A stretch of DNA of 7,444 nt from Chroococcidiopsidaceae cyanobacterium CP_BM_RX_35 (GCA_019242465.1 JAFAVL010000717.1:1-7444); one strand, 5' to 3'; counted from the stretch's first letter, positions 1 through 6,243 are shown. Translations and numbers: made by a program. Notes: generated by a model from the letters alone, not told the origin.

Positions 1-284
1 CTAACACAGCACGAGTATGGATTCGCGTTGCCTTTGAAGGTGAAGATAAAGGACGAGTTTTTGGTCGGGGTGGACGCAACATTCAAGCGATTCGGACTGT
101 GGTTGCTGCTGCCGCCACCGCCGCTGGGCATTCAGCATATCTTGACATTTACGGCAGCCAAGCTTCTACTAACCTGGCAGCAGACTTTGAGGCAGGACAA
201 ATCGAGCCAACACAATCGAGAGAACGGCGTGGAACTAACCCTAAACCCGTGGTCAAACCCCGCTCCTCCTCAAGCTTGGAATAG
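1..284 (+). CDS. khpA: KH-domain RNA-binding protein (KhpA-like), 3' part
   Basis: This is the C-terminal part of a small KH-domain RNA-binding protein; its start lies left of the window, and the frame is open from base 3 to the TAG at 282-284. A KH signature is visible: a beta strand (VWIRVAFEG), then the GXXG-type loop GRGG encoded at 63-74, then the helix NIQAIRTVVAAAATAAG. The protein ends in a polar tail rich in Ser, Arg and Pro (PKPVVKPRSSSSLE). KhpA-type proteins bind RNA and act with KhpB in many bacteria. In cyanobacteria this gene usually follows ffh and rpsP and precedes phoH, and the PhoH-like gene does follow here 83 bases later with no clear promoter or terminator between them, so co-transcription is likely. 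The family call is strong; the cellular role is inferred from relatives. Confidence 0.87.
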   Translation, partial: NTARVWIRVAFEGEDKGRVFGRGGRNIQAIRTVVAAAATAAGHSAYLDIYGSQASTNLAADFEAGQIEPTQSRERRGTNPKPVVKPRSSSSLE

Positions 285-367
285 AAGAGAAAACCCAGGC
301 AAAACTACATATTCAACTCACTGCACCTCCCTGCCAATTGATAGGTAAGGTCTATAGTTCAACTACT

Positions 368-1321
368 ATGGCAGAGGCATCAACAATTGAACTGCCGAGT
401 CCAGAGAGCGCTATTGCACTTTCTGGAGAACAAGAAGAAAATCTCAAAAACCTGTCTCGGCAAACAGGAGCCACTCTAGTGTTGCGGGGGCAGGAATTGT
501 ATATCTCTGGAACTGAGAAGCAAATCGATCTGTGTCAGCGATTAGTGCGATCACTCGAAGATCTCTGGGTTCATGGTAAAAGTATCTCCAGTGCCGATAT
601 TCTCACAGCCCGTCAAGCCTTAGATACTCAACGGCAAGATGAACTGCTTTCTTTACAGCGAGATATTCTTGCCCGCACCCGTCGAGGCGAAGAAATTCGT
701 GCCAAAACCTTTCGGCAGCGGCAGTACATTGAAGCGATCCGTCGTCATGACTTGACTTTTTGCACTGGTCCAGCTGGTACTGGTAAGACATTTCTAGCAG
801 TTGTTATTGCCGCTCAAGCACTGTTAGCCAATCAGTACGAGCGGCTGATTCTAACTCGTCCGGCTGTGGAGGCAGGCGAAAAGCTGGGCTTTTTGCCAGG
901 AGACTTGCAGCAAAAAGTCAATCCTTTTCTCCGTCCGCTCTATGATGCTCTGCATGAATTCATTGACCAGGAAAAAATGGCAGGGTTGATGGAACGAGGG
1001 GTGATTGAAGTAGCTCCTTTAGCATATATGCGGGGACGCACTTTAAGTAATGCCTTTGTCATCGTTGATGAAGCTCAGAATACTACCCCTGCGCAGATGA
1101 AGATGGTTCTGACTCGTCTTGGTTTCCGCTCTCGGATGGTTGTGACTGGCGACATGACTCAGAATGATCTGCCGTTGAATCAGCAGTCAGGATTAGCGGT
1201 GGCGCTGAAAATATTGCAATACATTGAAGGTATTGCTGTGTGCGAATTCTCTCAAAAAGATGTTGTGCGTCATCCCTTGGTACAGCGGATTGTGGCTGCC
1301 TACGAACAATATGAGAAATAG
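368..1321 (+). CDS. phoH: PhoH-like ATPase
   Basis: A PhoH-family P-loop ATPase of 317 residues, the usual length for cyanobacterial members. Residues about 15-65 form a KH-like N-terminal domain, starting near ENLKNLSRQTGATLVLRG. The ATPase core shows Walker A GPAGTGKT at residues 134-141, Walker B FVIVDE at 230-235, and the sensor-like segment TGDMTQNDLP at 260-269. The ATG at 368 is preferred because the protein then opens with MAEASTIELPS, as in relatives. An in-frame TTG at 338 would add ten residues unlike the family, and neither start has a good ribosome binding site. PhoH proteins are cytoplasmic ATPases linked to RNA metabolism and, in some bacteria, phosphate stress; the substrate is not settled. 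The gene sits between a KH protein and a HutX-like gene (9-base gap downstream), which suggests one operon. No defects are visible. Confidence 0.94.
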   Translation: MAEASTIELPSPESAIALSGEQEENLKNLSRQTGATLVLRGQELYISGTEKQIDLCQRLVRSLEDLWVHGKSISSADILTARQALDTQRQDELLSLQRDILARTRRGEEIRAKTFRQRQYIEAIRRHDLTFCTGPAGTGKTFLAVVIAAQALLANQYERLILTRPAVEAGEKLGFLPGDLQQKVNPFLRPLYDALHEFIDQEKMAGLMERGVIEVAPLAYMRGRTLSNAFVIVDEAQNTTPAQMKMVLTRLGFRSRMVVTGDMTQNDLPLNQQSGLAVALKILQYIEGIAVCEFSQKDVVRHPLVQRIVAAYEQYEK

Positions 1322-1330
1322 ACATAAGCT

Positions 1331-1738
1331 ATGAGTAATACACTGAAGGAATTTTTAGAAGCTTGCTACACCCTCTCGACACTGCGTCTAATTGTGACGA
1401 GTAGTGCAGCAGTTTTGGAGGCTCGTGGTCCACTCCAAAAGCTGTTTTATGCAGAGTTGCCTAAGGGTAAGTATGCAAATATGCATACCGAGGGCTTTGA
1501 GTTTCACTTGAATATGGACGCAATCAAGCAGGTGAAATTTGAGACAGGGGAATCGAAACGGGGTAACTTTACGACTTATGCGATCCGGTTTTTGGATGAG
1601 CAGCAGCAGCCAGCTCTGAGCCTGTTTCTGCAATGGGGAAAGCCGGGGGAGTATGAGCCTGGGCAGGTGGAAGCCTGGCAGAATCTACGGGAACAGTATG
1701 GGGAGGTTTGGGAGCCTGCGCCTGTGGAGGTTTTATGA
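1331..1738 (+). CDS. ChuX/HutX-like (heme-utilisation fold) small protein
   Basis: A complete 135-residue soluble protein with no signal peptide or membrane segment. The pattern resembles the ChuX/HutX/HemS family: strand IVTSSAAVLEARGP at 21-34, a central GFEFHLNMDAIKQVKFE at 55-71 containing His59, YAIRFLDEQQQPALSLFLQWG at 83-103 and the closing GEYEPGQVEAWQNLR at 106-120, which parallels the family's 'LLPEQ(V)..FE.LR' ending. Family proteins bind heme or traffic or degrade it. Whether this short cyanobacterial version does so is inference; His59 is the obvious candidate ligand but I cannot confirm it. It begins 9 bases after phoH, with only a weak upstream binding site, and its TGA nearly touches the next gene, so it probably belongs to the same transcript. 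Length is somewhat below typical HutX (about 160 residues). Confidence 0.68.
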   Translation: MSNTLKEFLEACYTLSTLRLIVTSSAAVLEARGPLQKLFYAELPKGKYANMHTEGFEFHLNMDAIKQVKFETGESKRGNFTTYAIRFLDEQQQPALSLFLQWGKPGEYEPGQVEAWQNLREQYGEVWEPAPVEVL

Positions 1739-1745
1739 TGGGGTG

Positions 1746-2810
1746 ATGAGGAGATGGGGAGATAAAGCAATTTGGGCGCTGTGTTTAGTTATTACCTTAT
1801 TTTTTGGGAGTGGGAATGCGGTTGCGGGACCTTTGGCTGAGCGGTTGGCAAGTTTTCCTAATTGGGAGAGTAAGCCCTTGGTGCATTCAGCGGCAGGGGA
1901 TTTGGTCTATCCTGACTGGATGGCTGGTACTTGGCAGGTTAGGAGTACGTTAGTAGATTTGGTTGCGCCTTTAGCACCAAATGTTGTCACGCCTGGGTTT
2001 GAGGGTAATCGTCGGTATCTCAATCAGCCAATAACTTTTCAAGTTCGATTTGCTCAGGCTCGGTTATCGCTACCGTCTTTAAAGTTCGTTCCTCGTCCAA
2101 TTCAACGGGCAGTGGTGGCGGACCGAGCGTTTAATGGGTTGAATCTGGCTAAAGCATATTTGGGCGATCGCGCGGTGCTGGCAGTAATGGTCGATCCCAG
2201 TTCCCCTAATCGTCAAATTACTTTGCTCCGTGACAACCGCCAATTGATTTCGGTTGTCACTGGTCGAGCTACTGAGACTCCAGCAGCAGGTCAGTTCATC
2301 ACAACAGAGGTGTTTCAACAACTGTTTCGAGGCAGTGGTATTGCTCGTCCACAGGCAAGAACTGCTAGTGGAGCCAGCCCCTATTTCAACCAAGTAGAAA
2401 CGACGACTTCGTATCGGCAACTACTAACTTCTCATCCGGCTATTGAGCTAGCTCAAAGCAGCAGCCGGAGAACACTCCGGAGCCAGTCGCGTGGGCGGGT
2501 TTCTCAGGCCAGTTTGCTCAACGGAGGAGGACAGTCGCATGGGCGGGTCCCCCAACTTGGGCGAACTGTCCGTCGGAACCTCCGCACGCGGCTGGCTCGA
2601 CTTGAGGAGCCACTGCGTTGCGGGGGTTCCCCCCGTTGTAGCAAGTGGCGTCGAACTGGCGTGCTGACCTTTGAGGCAGATCAAGTCACTGCCGTCTATC
2701 TATCACCCCAAGACCCAAGTTACTTTGCCGCAGGCTCTCGACCAGTTGCTCTTTACCGCTATCGGCTGGAGTTTTTTAAGGGGCTGGAAGAAAATACGCC
2801 CGCTGCCTAG
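1746..2810 (+). CDS. Exported cyanobacterial protein (DUF6816-like) with in-frame repeat insert
   Basis: A 354-residue exported protein. It opens with a signal peptide: basic MRRWGDK, then hydrophobic AIWALCLVITLFFGSG, then a likely cleavage after AVA, so it probably acts in the thylakoid lumen or periplasm. The body (PLAERLASFPNW, then GDLVYPDWMAGTW, VTPGFEGNRRYLNQP and finally VTAVYLSPQDPSYF and RPVALYRYRLEF) fits my memory of the cyanobacterial DUF6816 family, of unknown function. GGAGG at 1726-1730 could serve ATG 1746 or the adjacent in-frame GTG 1743; the frame is open further left, but starting there would bury the signal peptide. Residues 235-310 are foreign: a 228-bp palindromic repeat block rich in Arg and Ser splits the conserved C-terminal region. 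Without it the protein would be about 278 residues. Whether the enlarged protein still folds is unknown. Confidence 0.8.
   Translation: MRRWGDKAIWALCLVITLFFGSGNAVAGPLAERLASFPNWESKPLVHSAAGDLVYPDWMAGTWQVRSTLVDLVAPLAPNVVTPGFEGNRRYLNQPITFQVRFAQARLSLPSLKFVPRPIQRAVVADRAFNGLNLAKAYLGDRAVLAVMVDPSSPNRQITLLRDNRQLISVVTGRATETPAAGQFITTEVFQQLFRGSGIARPQARTASGASPYFNQVETTTSYRQLLTSHPAIELAQSSSRRTLRSQSRGRVSQASLLNGGGQSHGRVPQLGRTVRRNLRTRLARLEEPLRCGGSPRCSKWRRTGVLTFEADQVTAVYLSPQDPSYFAAGSRPVALYRYRLEFFKGLEENTPAA
2164..2171. repeat. HIP1 octamer
   Basis: GCGATCGC, the highly iterated palindrome of many cyanobacterial genomes, lies inside the exported-protein gene. It supports the cyanobacterial origin of the window. 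Confidence 0.85.
2448..2675. repeat. Compound palindromic repeat block inserted in a coding frame
   Basis: A 228-bp GC-rich block bounded by TTGAG at 2443-2447 and again at 2671-2675. It is built of palindromes: CCGGAG/CTCCGG at 2465-2480; GGACAGT at 2529-2535 with ACTGTCC at 2565-2571; and a long hairpin with GCCACT at 2609-2614, CGGGGG at 2621-2626, CCCCCCG at 2629-2635 and AGTGGC at 2644-2649. A 17-base unit (CAGTCGCGTGGGCGGGT) at 2484-2500 recurs with one mismatch at 2532-2548. The third hairpin resembles interspersed palindromic repeats I recall from chroococcidiopsid and Nostoc-type genomes. The length is exactly 76 codons with no stop in the host frame. The TTGAG pair could be a target duplication or chance. 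Confidence 0.83.
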
Positions 2811-2836
2811 CATTTGAGGATTTGCGTTGGCTATCG

Positions 2837-2861
2837 TTTTGTAGTATTTTTGTAGTATAAT
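2837..2861 (+). promoter_or_regulatory. Putative promoter with direct repeat before the ABC exporter
   Basis: TATAAT at 2856-2861 is a perfect -10 box. Overlapping it, TTTTGTAGTA occurs at 2837-2846 and again at 2848-2857, a direct repeat with an 11-bp period (about one helical turn), as expected for an operator bound on one DNA face. No good -35 box lies at the right spacing, so activation by a bound regulator is possible. This is inference; the repeat and box are directly visible. Confidence 0.5.
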
Positions 2862-2903
2862 AGAATGTGATCGAGGCTGTGCTGAAAATCCGGACTGCGG
2901 AAG

Positions 2904-2927
2904 TGAGTAGTGTGATTGCACTACTCA
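2904..2927 (+). promoter_or_regulatory. Hairpin in the leader of the ABC exporter gene
   Basis: TGAGTAGTG at 2904-2912 and CACTACTCA at 2919-2927 form a perfect 9-bp stem with a 6-base loop. No T-tract follows, so it is not a standard intrinsic terminator. It lies about 35-40 bases downstream of the TATAAT start region and 44 bases before the ATG, so it would be in the 5' leader as an RNA stem, or act as a DNA operator for a dimeric protein. Confidence 0.5.
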
Positions 2928-2971
2928 GTCGTGTGTAACTTTCACGGAGTCACCGTTGGCCAGGGAGCATT

Positions 2972-4798
2972 ATGGCAAAGTTTCGGGATATCCTCAACTA
3001 CTACCGCCCCTATCGAGAGGTGGCTCTTTTTAGTATTGCGGCATCAAGCGTCTTTGAAATCGTTGATCTGGTTACTCCCTATGCGATCGGACAGATTTTG
3101 AATGTCTTGTCTGGGCAACCGCTAGACGGGCTATTGCGCCAGTTGGTTGCAGCAGTAGCTGGACTTGCCCATGCGCCACAAAACCGACTCATGTCTTTGT
3201 CGGTGCTACTAGGCTTGATCTTCTTGGTGAATGTGGCGAGAGCACCGATTCAACCTTGGGCAAGTTGGTGGTTTCACTGGGGTATTGCCTTACGTTCCCG
3301 TCGCGATTATTCTCAAAAAGCGCTGGAACAAATCCTCACCTTGCCCTTAGAGTTTTACGACGAGAATAATCCTGGACGTATTGCCGGACGTATCGGCAAA
3401 GGCATTTCTAACTACACTTGGACTTACCCTGAGATAGCTGGACAACTCATTCCAAAACTTTGCCGGGTATTGGGCATCTTCGTAGTTATCTGGTTAATTG
3501 AGTGGCGAGTTGCTATCCTCTTTTTTATTTCGTTCGTCTTTATCCTGATCTATGATCTCAAAAATTTGCAGCAGTTAATTTTGTATGAACAGCGGCTGGA
3601 CAAACACATAGAAAATACTGAAAGCCGTAACTCAGAGATTGTCACTAACATTAAAACGGTCAAAGCTTTTGCTACCGAAGCGTTAGAACTGAAGCGGCAG
3701 CGGCAGCGTTTAAACCGCGAGTTTAAAGTGGTTATCTATCGTATCCATCTGGGTTACGTCAAGTTAGGCACTTTGCAAAGGACTGTGATTCAGTTTTGTG
3801 TCTTTTTGGTGTTAGGACTAACTCTCTATGCCACAGTTGAGGGTCAAATTTCTCTGGGACACTTCATCACCACTTTAACTATCTCTAGCATGGCTTATGC
3901 GGAGTTAGAGCCGATTAGTCAGCTAGCAGAAGTTTTTGCGCGACGCTATGCCTCGATGATCAGCTTTCATGAGTTTATGCAGCAGCCAGTTGGGCTTGAT
4001 GCCGCTACTCTCAAAGAAGGGCCACCAGTTGTGACTTTCGCAAGCTCTGAGCGTTTCACTGGGAAGGTAGAATTCTCTCATTTAACTTTTGGCTATGAAC
4101 CCACACGTCCCGTTTTACAAGACATCAATTTATTGATTGAGCCATATCAAACAGTGGCTCTAGTCGGTCGCTCTGGTTCTGGTAAATCTACATTGGTGAA
4201 GCTGCTGTTTCGATATTTTGAACCCAATCAGGGGCAAATTCTGATTGATGGTCAAGACATTCGGACGCTGAATGTTGCTGATTACCGACGAAGACTAGCA
4301 ATCGTGCATCAGGAAGTGGACATTTTTAATGGTACCTTGCTAGATAACCTGATCTACGGCAACCGTCAAGCCAGCTTTGAGCAGGTTGAAGAAGCCTGTA
4401 GGATTGCCAGAGTAGATGAAGTGATTCAGCAACTGCCCCAAGGCTACTACACGATGGTGGGTGAGCGGGGCGTGCGATTATCTGGTGGACAGCGACAGCG
4501 ATTGGGCATAGCGCGATCGCTCCTGGTTGATCCAGATGTCCTCGTATTTGATGAAGCGACCTCTAGCTTAGATTATGAATCTGAGCGCACGATCCAGTTA
4601 GCGATGCGCTCGATTCTTGGTACTCGCACTACGATTATCATTGCCCACCGACTCAGTACCGTACGGGAAGCAGATAAGATTGTGGTTCTTGACCAAGGAC
4701 GGATTGTGGAAATCGGCAGTCATACAGAATTGCTCCGCCATGAGGGAATCTACCGACGTTTGCATTCTTTGCAAGAAACAGGTGAACTTCTGGGTTGA
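2972..4798 (+). CDS. ABC exporter half-transporter (fused membrane and ATPase domains)
   Basis: A complete 608-residue type IV (MsbA/HlyB-like) ABC exporter that should dimerise in a membrane to export a substrate using ATP. Hydrophobic segments lie at about 16-37, 73-95, 160-195 (two helices) and 272-308; the coupling segment LPLEFYDENNPGRIAGRI at 124-141 is typical. The ATPase domain has Walker A GRSGSGKST at 399-407, Q-loop Gln447, signature LSGGQRQR starting at 503, Walker B VLVFDE at 523-528 and the switch His559 in IIIAHRLST, so all catalytic motifs are intact. AGGGAG at 2962-2967 precedes the ATG. The gene has its own upstream region and stands alone, ending 31 bases before tRNA-Tyr. 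The substrate (lipid, peptide or drug) cannot be told from sequence, and no partner gene is adjacent. Confidence 0.93.
   Translation: MAKFRDILNYYRPYREVALFSIAASSVFEIVDLVTPYAIGQILNVLSGQPLDGLLRQLVAAVAGLAHAPQNRLMSLSVLLGLIFLVNVARAPIQPWASWWFHWGIALRSRRDYSQKALEQILTLPLEFYDENNPGRIAGRIGKGISNYTWTYPEIAGQLIPKLCRVLGIFVVIWLIEWRVAILFFISFVFILIYDLKNLQQLILYEQRLDKHIENTESRNSEIVTNIKTVKAFATEALELKRQRQRLNREFKVVIYRIHLGYVKLGTLQRTVIQFCVFLVLGLTLYATVEGQISLGHFITTLTISSMAYAELEPISQLAEVFARRYASMISFHEFMQQPVGLDAATLKEGPPVVTFASSERFTGKVEFSHLTFGYEPTRPVLQDINLLIEPYQTVALVGRSGSGKSTLVKLLFRYFEPNQGQILIDGQDIRTLNVADYRRRLAIVHQEVDIFNGTLLDNLIYGNRQASFEQVEEACRIARVDEVIQQLPQGYYTMVGERGVRLSGGQRQRLGIARSLLVDPDVLVFDEATSSLDYESERTIQLAMRSILGTRTTIIIAHRLSTVREADKIVVLDQGRIVEIGSHTELLRHEGIYRRLHSLQETGELLG
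4513..4520. repeat. HIP1 octamer
   Basis: A second GCGATCGC, here within the ATPase domain coding region of the ABC exporter, just after the signature motif. Confidence 0.85.
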
Positions 4799-4801
4799 GC
4801 G

Positions 4802-4810
4802 TGGTATCAT
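4802..4810 (+). promoter_or_regulatory. Possible extended -10 promoter for the tRNA pair
   Basis: TGGTATCAT reads as an extended -10 element (TGn followed by TATCAT). It would start RNA near 4816, giving a short leader before tRNA-Tyr. It lies in the 31-base gap after the ABC exporter stop codon. No convincing -35 box is seen. Confidence 0.35.
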
Positions 4811-4829
4811 GATAAATCGTGGATCAAAT

Positions 4830-4914
4830 GGGTCGGTGTCCGAGTGGTTAATGGAGGCGGACTGTAAATCCGCTGGCTATGCCTACGCTAGTTCGAATCT
4901 AGCCCGGCCCACCA
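4830..4914 (+). tRNA. trnY: tRNA-Tyr (anticodon GUA)
   Basis: An 85-base class II tRNA with a long variable arm. The acceptor stem GGGTCGG (4830-4836) pairs with CCGGCCC (4904-4910), with one G-T pair, followed by discriminator A and an encoded CCA at 4912-4914. The anticodon arm is GCGGA, loop CTGTAAA (4862-4868), TCCGC; the anticodon GTA is at 4864-4866. The T arm is GCTAG, loop TTCGAAT, CTAGC. All arms are intact. Confidence 0.97.
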
Positions 4915-4965
4915 CTTTAATTGTTGATTTTGGATTGACCCGAAATTTGAAATCAAAAACTCTTT

Positions 4966-5037
4966 GCCCATGTAGCTCAGTGGTAGAGCACTTCATTGGT
5001 AATGAAGAGGTCACGAGTTCAATCCTCGTCATGGGCT
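4966..5037 (+). tRNA. trnT: tRNA-Thr (anticodon GGU)
   Basis: A 72-base tRNA beginning GCCCATG, which pairs with CATGGGC at 5030-5036; the discriminator is T5037 and CCA is not encoded, unlike the neighbouring tRNA-Tyr. The anticodon arm is CTTCA, loop TTGGTAA (4996-5002), TGAAG; the anticodon GGT is at 4998-5000. It lies 51 bases after tRNA-Tyr; that spacer contains an AT-rich inverted repeat (TTGATTT 4924-4930, AAATCAA 4950-4956), possibly a processing signal. Gene remnants start just after its 3' end. Confidence 0.97.
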
Positions 5038-5066
5038 TCTAGATCACTTAAGAATGTGACACGAGC

Positions 5067-5174
5067 TTTTTTCGTACAGTATCCTCTGGATGGCTTTTCA
5101 ATACCATAAGCCTTGCACCACTTCTCAACAGCCTTACCTGATACGCCAAGTTCTTTAGCACGGTGATAGGACAT
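5067..5174 (-). pseudogene. Remnant of an HNH-endonuclease-like C-terminal domain
   Basis: Read on the minus strand, 5067-5168 encodes [17 protein letters not shown] followed by CKAYGIEKPSRGYCTKK. This matches the helix-turn-helix tail common at the end of phage and cyanobacterial HNH endonucleases (pattern 'AKELGVSD.AV.KWCK.YGI..P.RGYW'). The HNH catalytic region is absent: upstream on this strand the sequence is the antisense of an acyltransferase gene. The frame stays open past the motif to a TGA inside tRNA-Thr (5019-5021), so the native end is probably lost too. I regard it as a decayed fragment; HNH catalysis is not possible. Family recognition rests on the motif only. Confidence 0.65.
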
Positions 5175-5342
5175 GCTGTTTGGGTAGGTCATGGAGCCAC
5201 AGTTTTGTCGGGGGTCAAAATTGGCAATGGTGCGGTGGTGGGGGCACAGGCTGTTGTTGCTAAAGATGTTCCTGCTTATGCAATTGTGGTTGGTAATCCA
5301 GCCAACGTAGTTCGTTATCGGTTCAAGGAACGGATATACTGA
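5163..5342 (+). pseudogene. C-terminal fragment of a hexapeptide-repeat acyltransferase
   Basis: The plus frame ending at TGA 5340-5342 encodes [16 protein letters not shown], then [20 protein letters not shown] and [17 protein letters not shown]. This is the last turns and C-terminal extension of a left-handed beta-helix acyltransferase of the xenobiotic/phosphonate-associated type (compare 'IGHDVWIGHGATVLPG' and 'YAIVVGNPA'). About 58 codons remain, against roughly 200 in an intact gene; there is no start codon with a binding site, and left of 5163 the sequence switches to the HNH remnant on the other strand. The well-kept reading frame suggests a fairly recent loss. An enzyme of this family would transfer an acetyl group to a small molecule, but this piece cannot be active. 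Confidence 0.78.
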
Positions 5343-5352
5343 AAGCTAAACT

Positions 5353-5380
5353 TATAATACAAAAACACTACAAACTGAGG
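5353..5380 (+). promoter_or_regulatory. Putative promoter -10 box and ribosome binding site of the amidotransferase-like gene
   Basis: TATAAT at 5353-5358 lies 29 bases before the ATG at 5388, and GAGG at 5377-5380 is spaced 7 bases from it, which supports that start. A -35 box is not obvious; the upstream DNA is the end of the acyltransferase remnant. Confidence 0.45.
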
Positions 5381-5387
5381 CAAACCT

Positions 5388-6104
5388 ATGAAGTCAATCA
5401 AGGTAGCCGTTGTTGGTGATTATGACCCACAGTTTCCACCTCAAGCCACATTGGGTGCAGCACTCCGTCATGCTGCATCAGTTCTTGACCTAAAAGTTAC
5501 AGAAACATGGATACCCACAGAAACTCTTGCCGAGCATAACGTAAGTGCAATATTGCAAGGCTTTGATGGTATCTTTGGTGGTCCAGGAGATGTTCATGAA
5601 TTGGAAGGAACTCTTCGAGGGATTCGCTTCGCACGTGAAAACAACAAGCCCTATTTTGGCACATGCGCTGGTTTCCAGTACGCGGTTATTGAGTTTGCCC
5701 GCAATGTACTGGGGATTCTAGATGCTACCAGTGCTGAATTCGACCCATCTGCTCCAGAATTGATTTTGACTCCGCTTGTTTGCAACATTGCAGGAGAGAA
5801 AATGACTGTCAATATTCAACCCGAGAGTTTTGCTCATGATCTCTATAAGAGTAATACAGCGGTTGAGGAATACTTCTGTCACTTTGGAATCAATTCGGCA
5901 TATCGTAGCGCTCTCATTGAGGCAGGTATGCAAATTTCCGGCACAGACCAAGATGGCGAACCTCGCATCTTTGAGTTACCAACCCATCCCTTCTTCCTAG
6001 CAAGTTTGTTCGTACCGCAAACCTCGTCAACTCCTGCTAAACCTCATCCACTTATCAATGGTTTTCTTTCAGTTTGTGCCAAGTTGCTAGTGAGAGCAGG
6101 CTAA
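5388..6104 (+). CDS. CTP-synthase-related class I glutamine amidotransferase-like protein
   Basis: A complete 238-residue cytoplasmic protein of the family named after the CTP synthase C-terminal region (some members carry selenocysteine). It starts KVAVVGDYDPQFPPQ, has the oxyanion-type GGPGDVHELEG at 64-74 and the nucleophile elbow GTCAGFQ at 91-97 with Cys93. The C-terminal FVPQTSSTP at 208-216 plus HPLINGF at 220-226 aligns with the CTP synthase segment 'FHPEFTSTP..HPLFAGF', so the usual catalytic His and Glu read Val209 and Gln211. His200 in THPFF is nearby and might substitute. Glutamine hydrolysis is therefore uncertain, and there is no synthase domain, so it does not make CTP by itself. 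It stands between gene remnants and an attC-like sequence, which suggests acquisition. The family's substrate is unknown to me. Confidence 0.85.
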   Translation: MKSIKVAVVGDYDPQFPPQATLGAALRHAASVLDLKVTETWIPTETLAEHNVSAILQGFDGIFGGPGDVHELEGTLRGIRFARENNKPYFGTCAGFQYAVIEFARNVLGILDATSAEFDPSAPELILTPLVCNIAGEKMTVNIQPESFAHDLYKSNTAVEEYFCHFGINSAYRSALIEAGMQISGTDQDGEPRIFELPTHPFFLASLFVPQTSSTPAKPHPLINGFLSVCAKLLVRAG

Positions 6105-6185
6105 CAATCCTGGGACAGCAGACTGAGGGAAGCTGCTGGTGGAGTTGTAAAGATTGTTAGCAGCTGCTCAAGCGGAACGTTAGCT
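6098..6185 (+). other. Folded attC-like sequence between two accessory genes
   Basis: GGCTAAC at 6098-6104, spanning the end of the amidotransferase-like gene, and GTTAGCT at 6179-6185 resemble the outer R'' and R' boxes of integron attC sites (each about 6 of 7 to consensus) and pair over 6 bases. AGCAG at 6117-6121 can pair with CTGCT at 6164-6168 at matching distances. A competing and stronger fold exists: GCTAACAATC (6100-6109) with GATTGTTAGC (6152-6161), a perfect 10-bp stem enclosing CAGCAG/CTGCTG (6116-6121, 6133-6138). The size, 88 bases, and position just after a gene fit a cassette end. No integrase gene is in the window, so this is tentative. Confidence 0.4.
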
Positions 6186-6243
6186 TGCTCTTTTCATCAG
6201 TGCTGCATCATGAATATGTACCTCCTTCCAAGAGAGAAAATTC

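Noticed and set aside
338..367. TTG start for phoH adding ten residues
   Set aside because: It has no binding site, and the added residues do not resemble family N-termini, whereas ATG 368 does.
1083..1325. Minus-strand frame opposite phoH
   Set aside because: It lies opposite a well conserved ATPase gene, and its translation is low complexity with no family features.
1653..1745. Upstream extension of the exported-protein reading frame (MSLGRWKPGRIYGNSMGRF)
   Set aside because: It overlaps the end of the HutX-like gene and would bury a clear signal peptide; GTG 1743 or ATG 1746 fits better.
2461..2660. CRISPR array or tandem repeat
   Set aside because: Units are palindromic and unequal, with no uniform repeat-spacer layout and no cas genes nearby.
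4617..5042. Reading frame across the ABC gene end and both tRNAs
   Set aside because: It overlaps two intact tRNA genes and the exporter in another frame and shows no protein family signal.
5044..5072. Intrinsic terminator after tRNA-Thr (TCAC/GTGA stem and T6 run)
   Set aside because: The stem is only four pairs with an 8-base loop, and the T-run is also the antisense of the HNH remnant's Lys codons.
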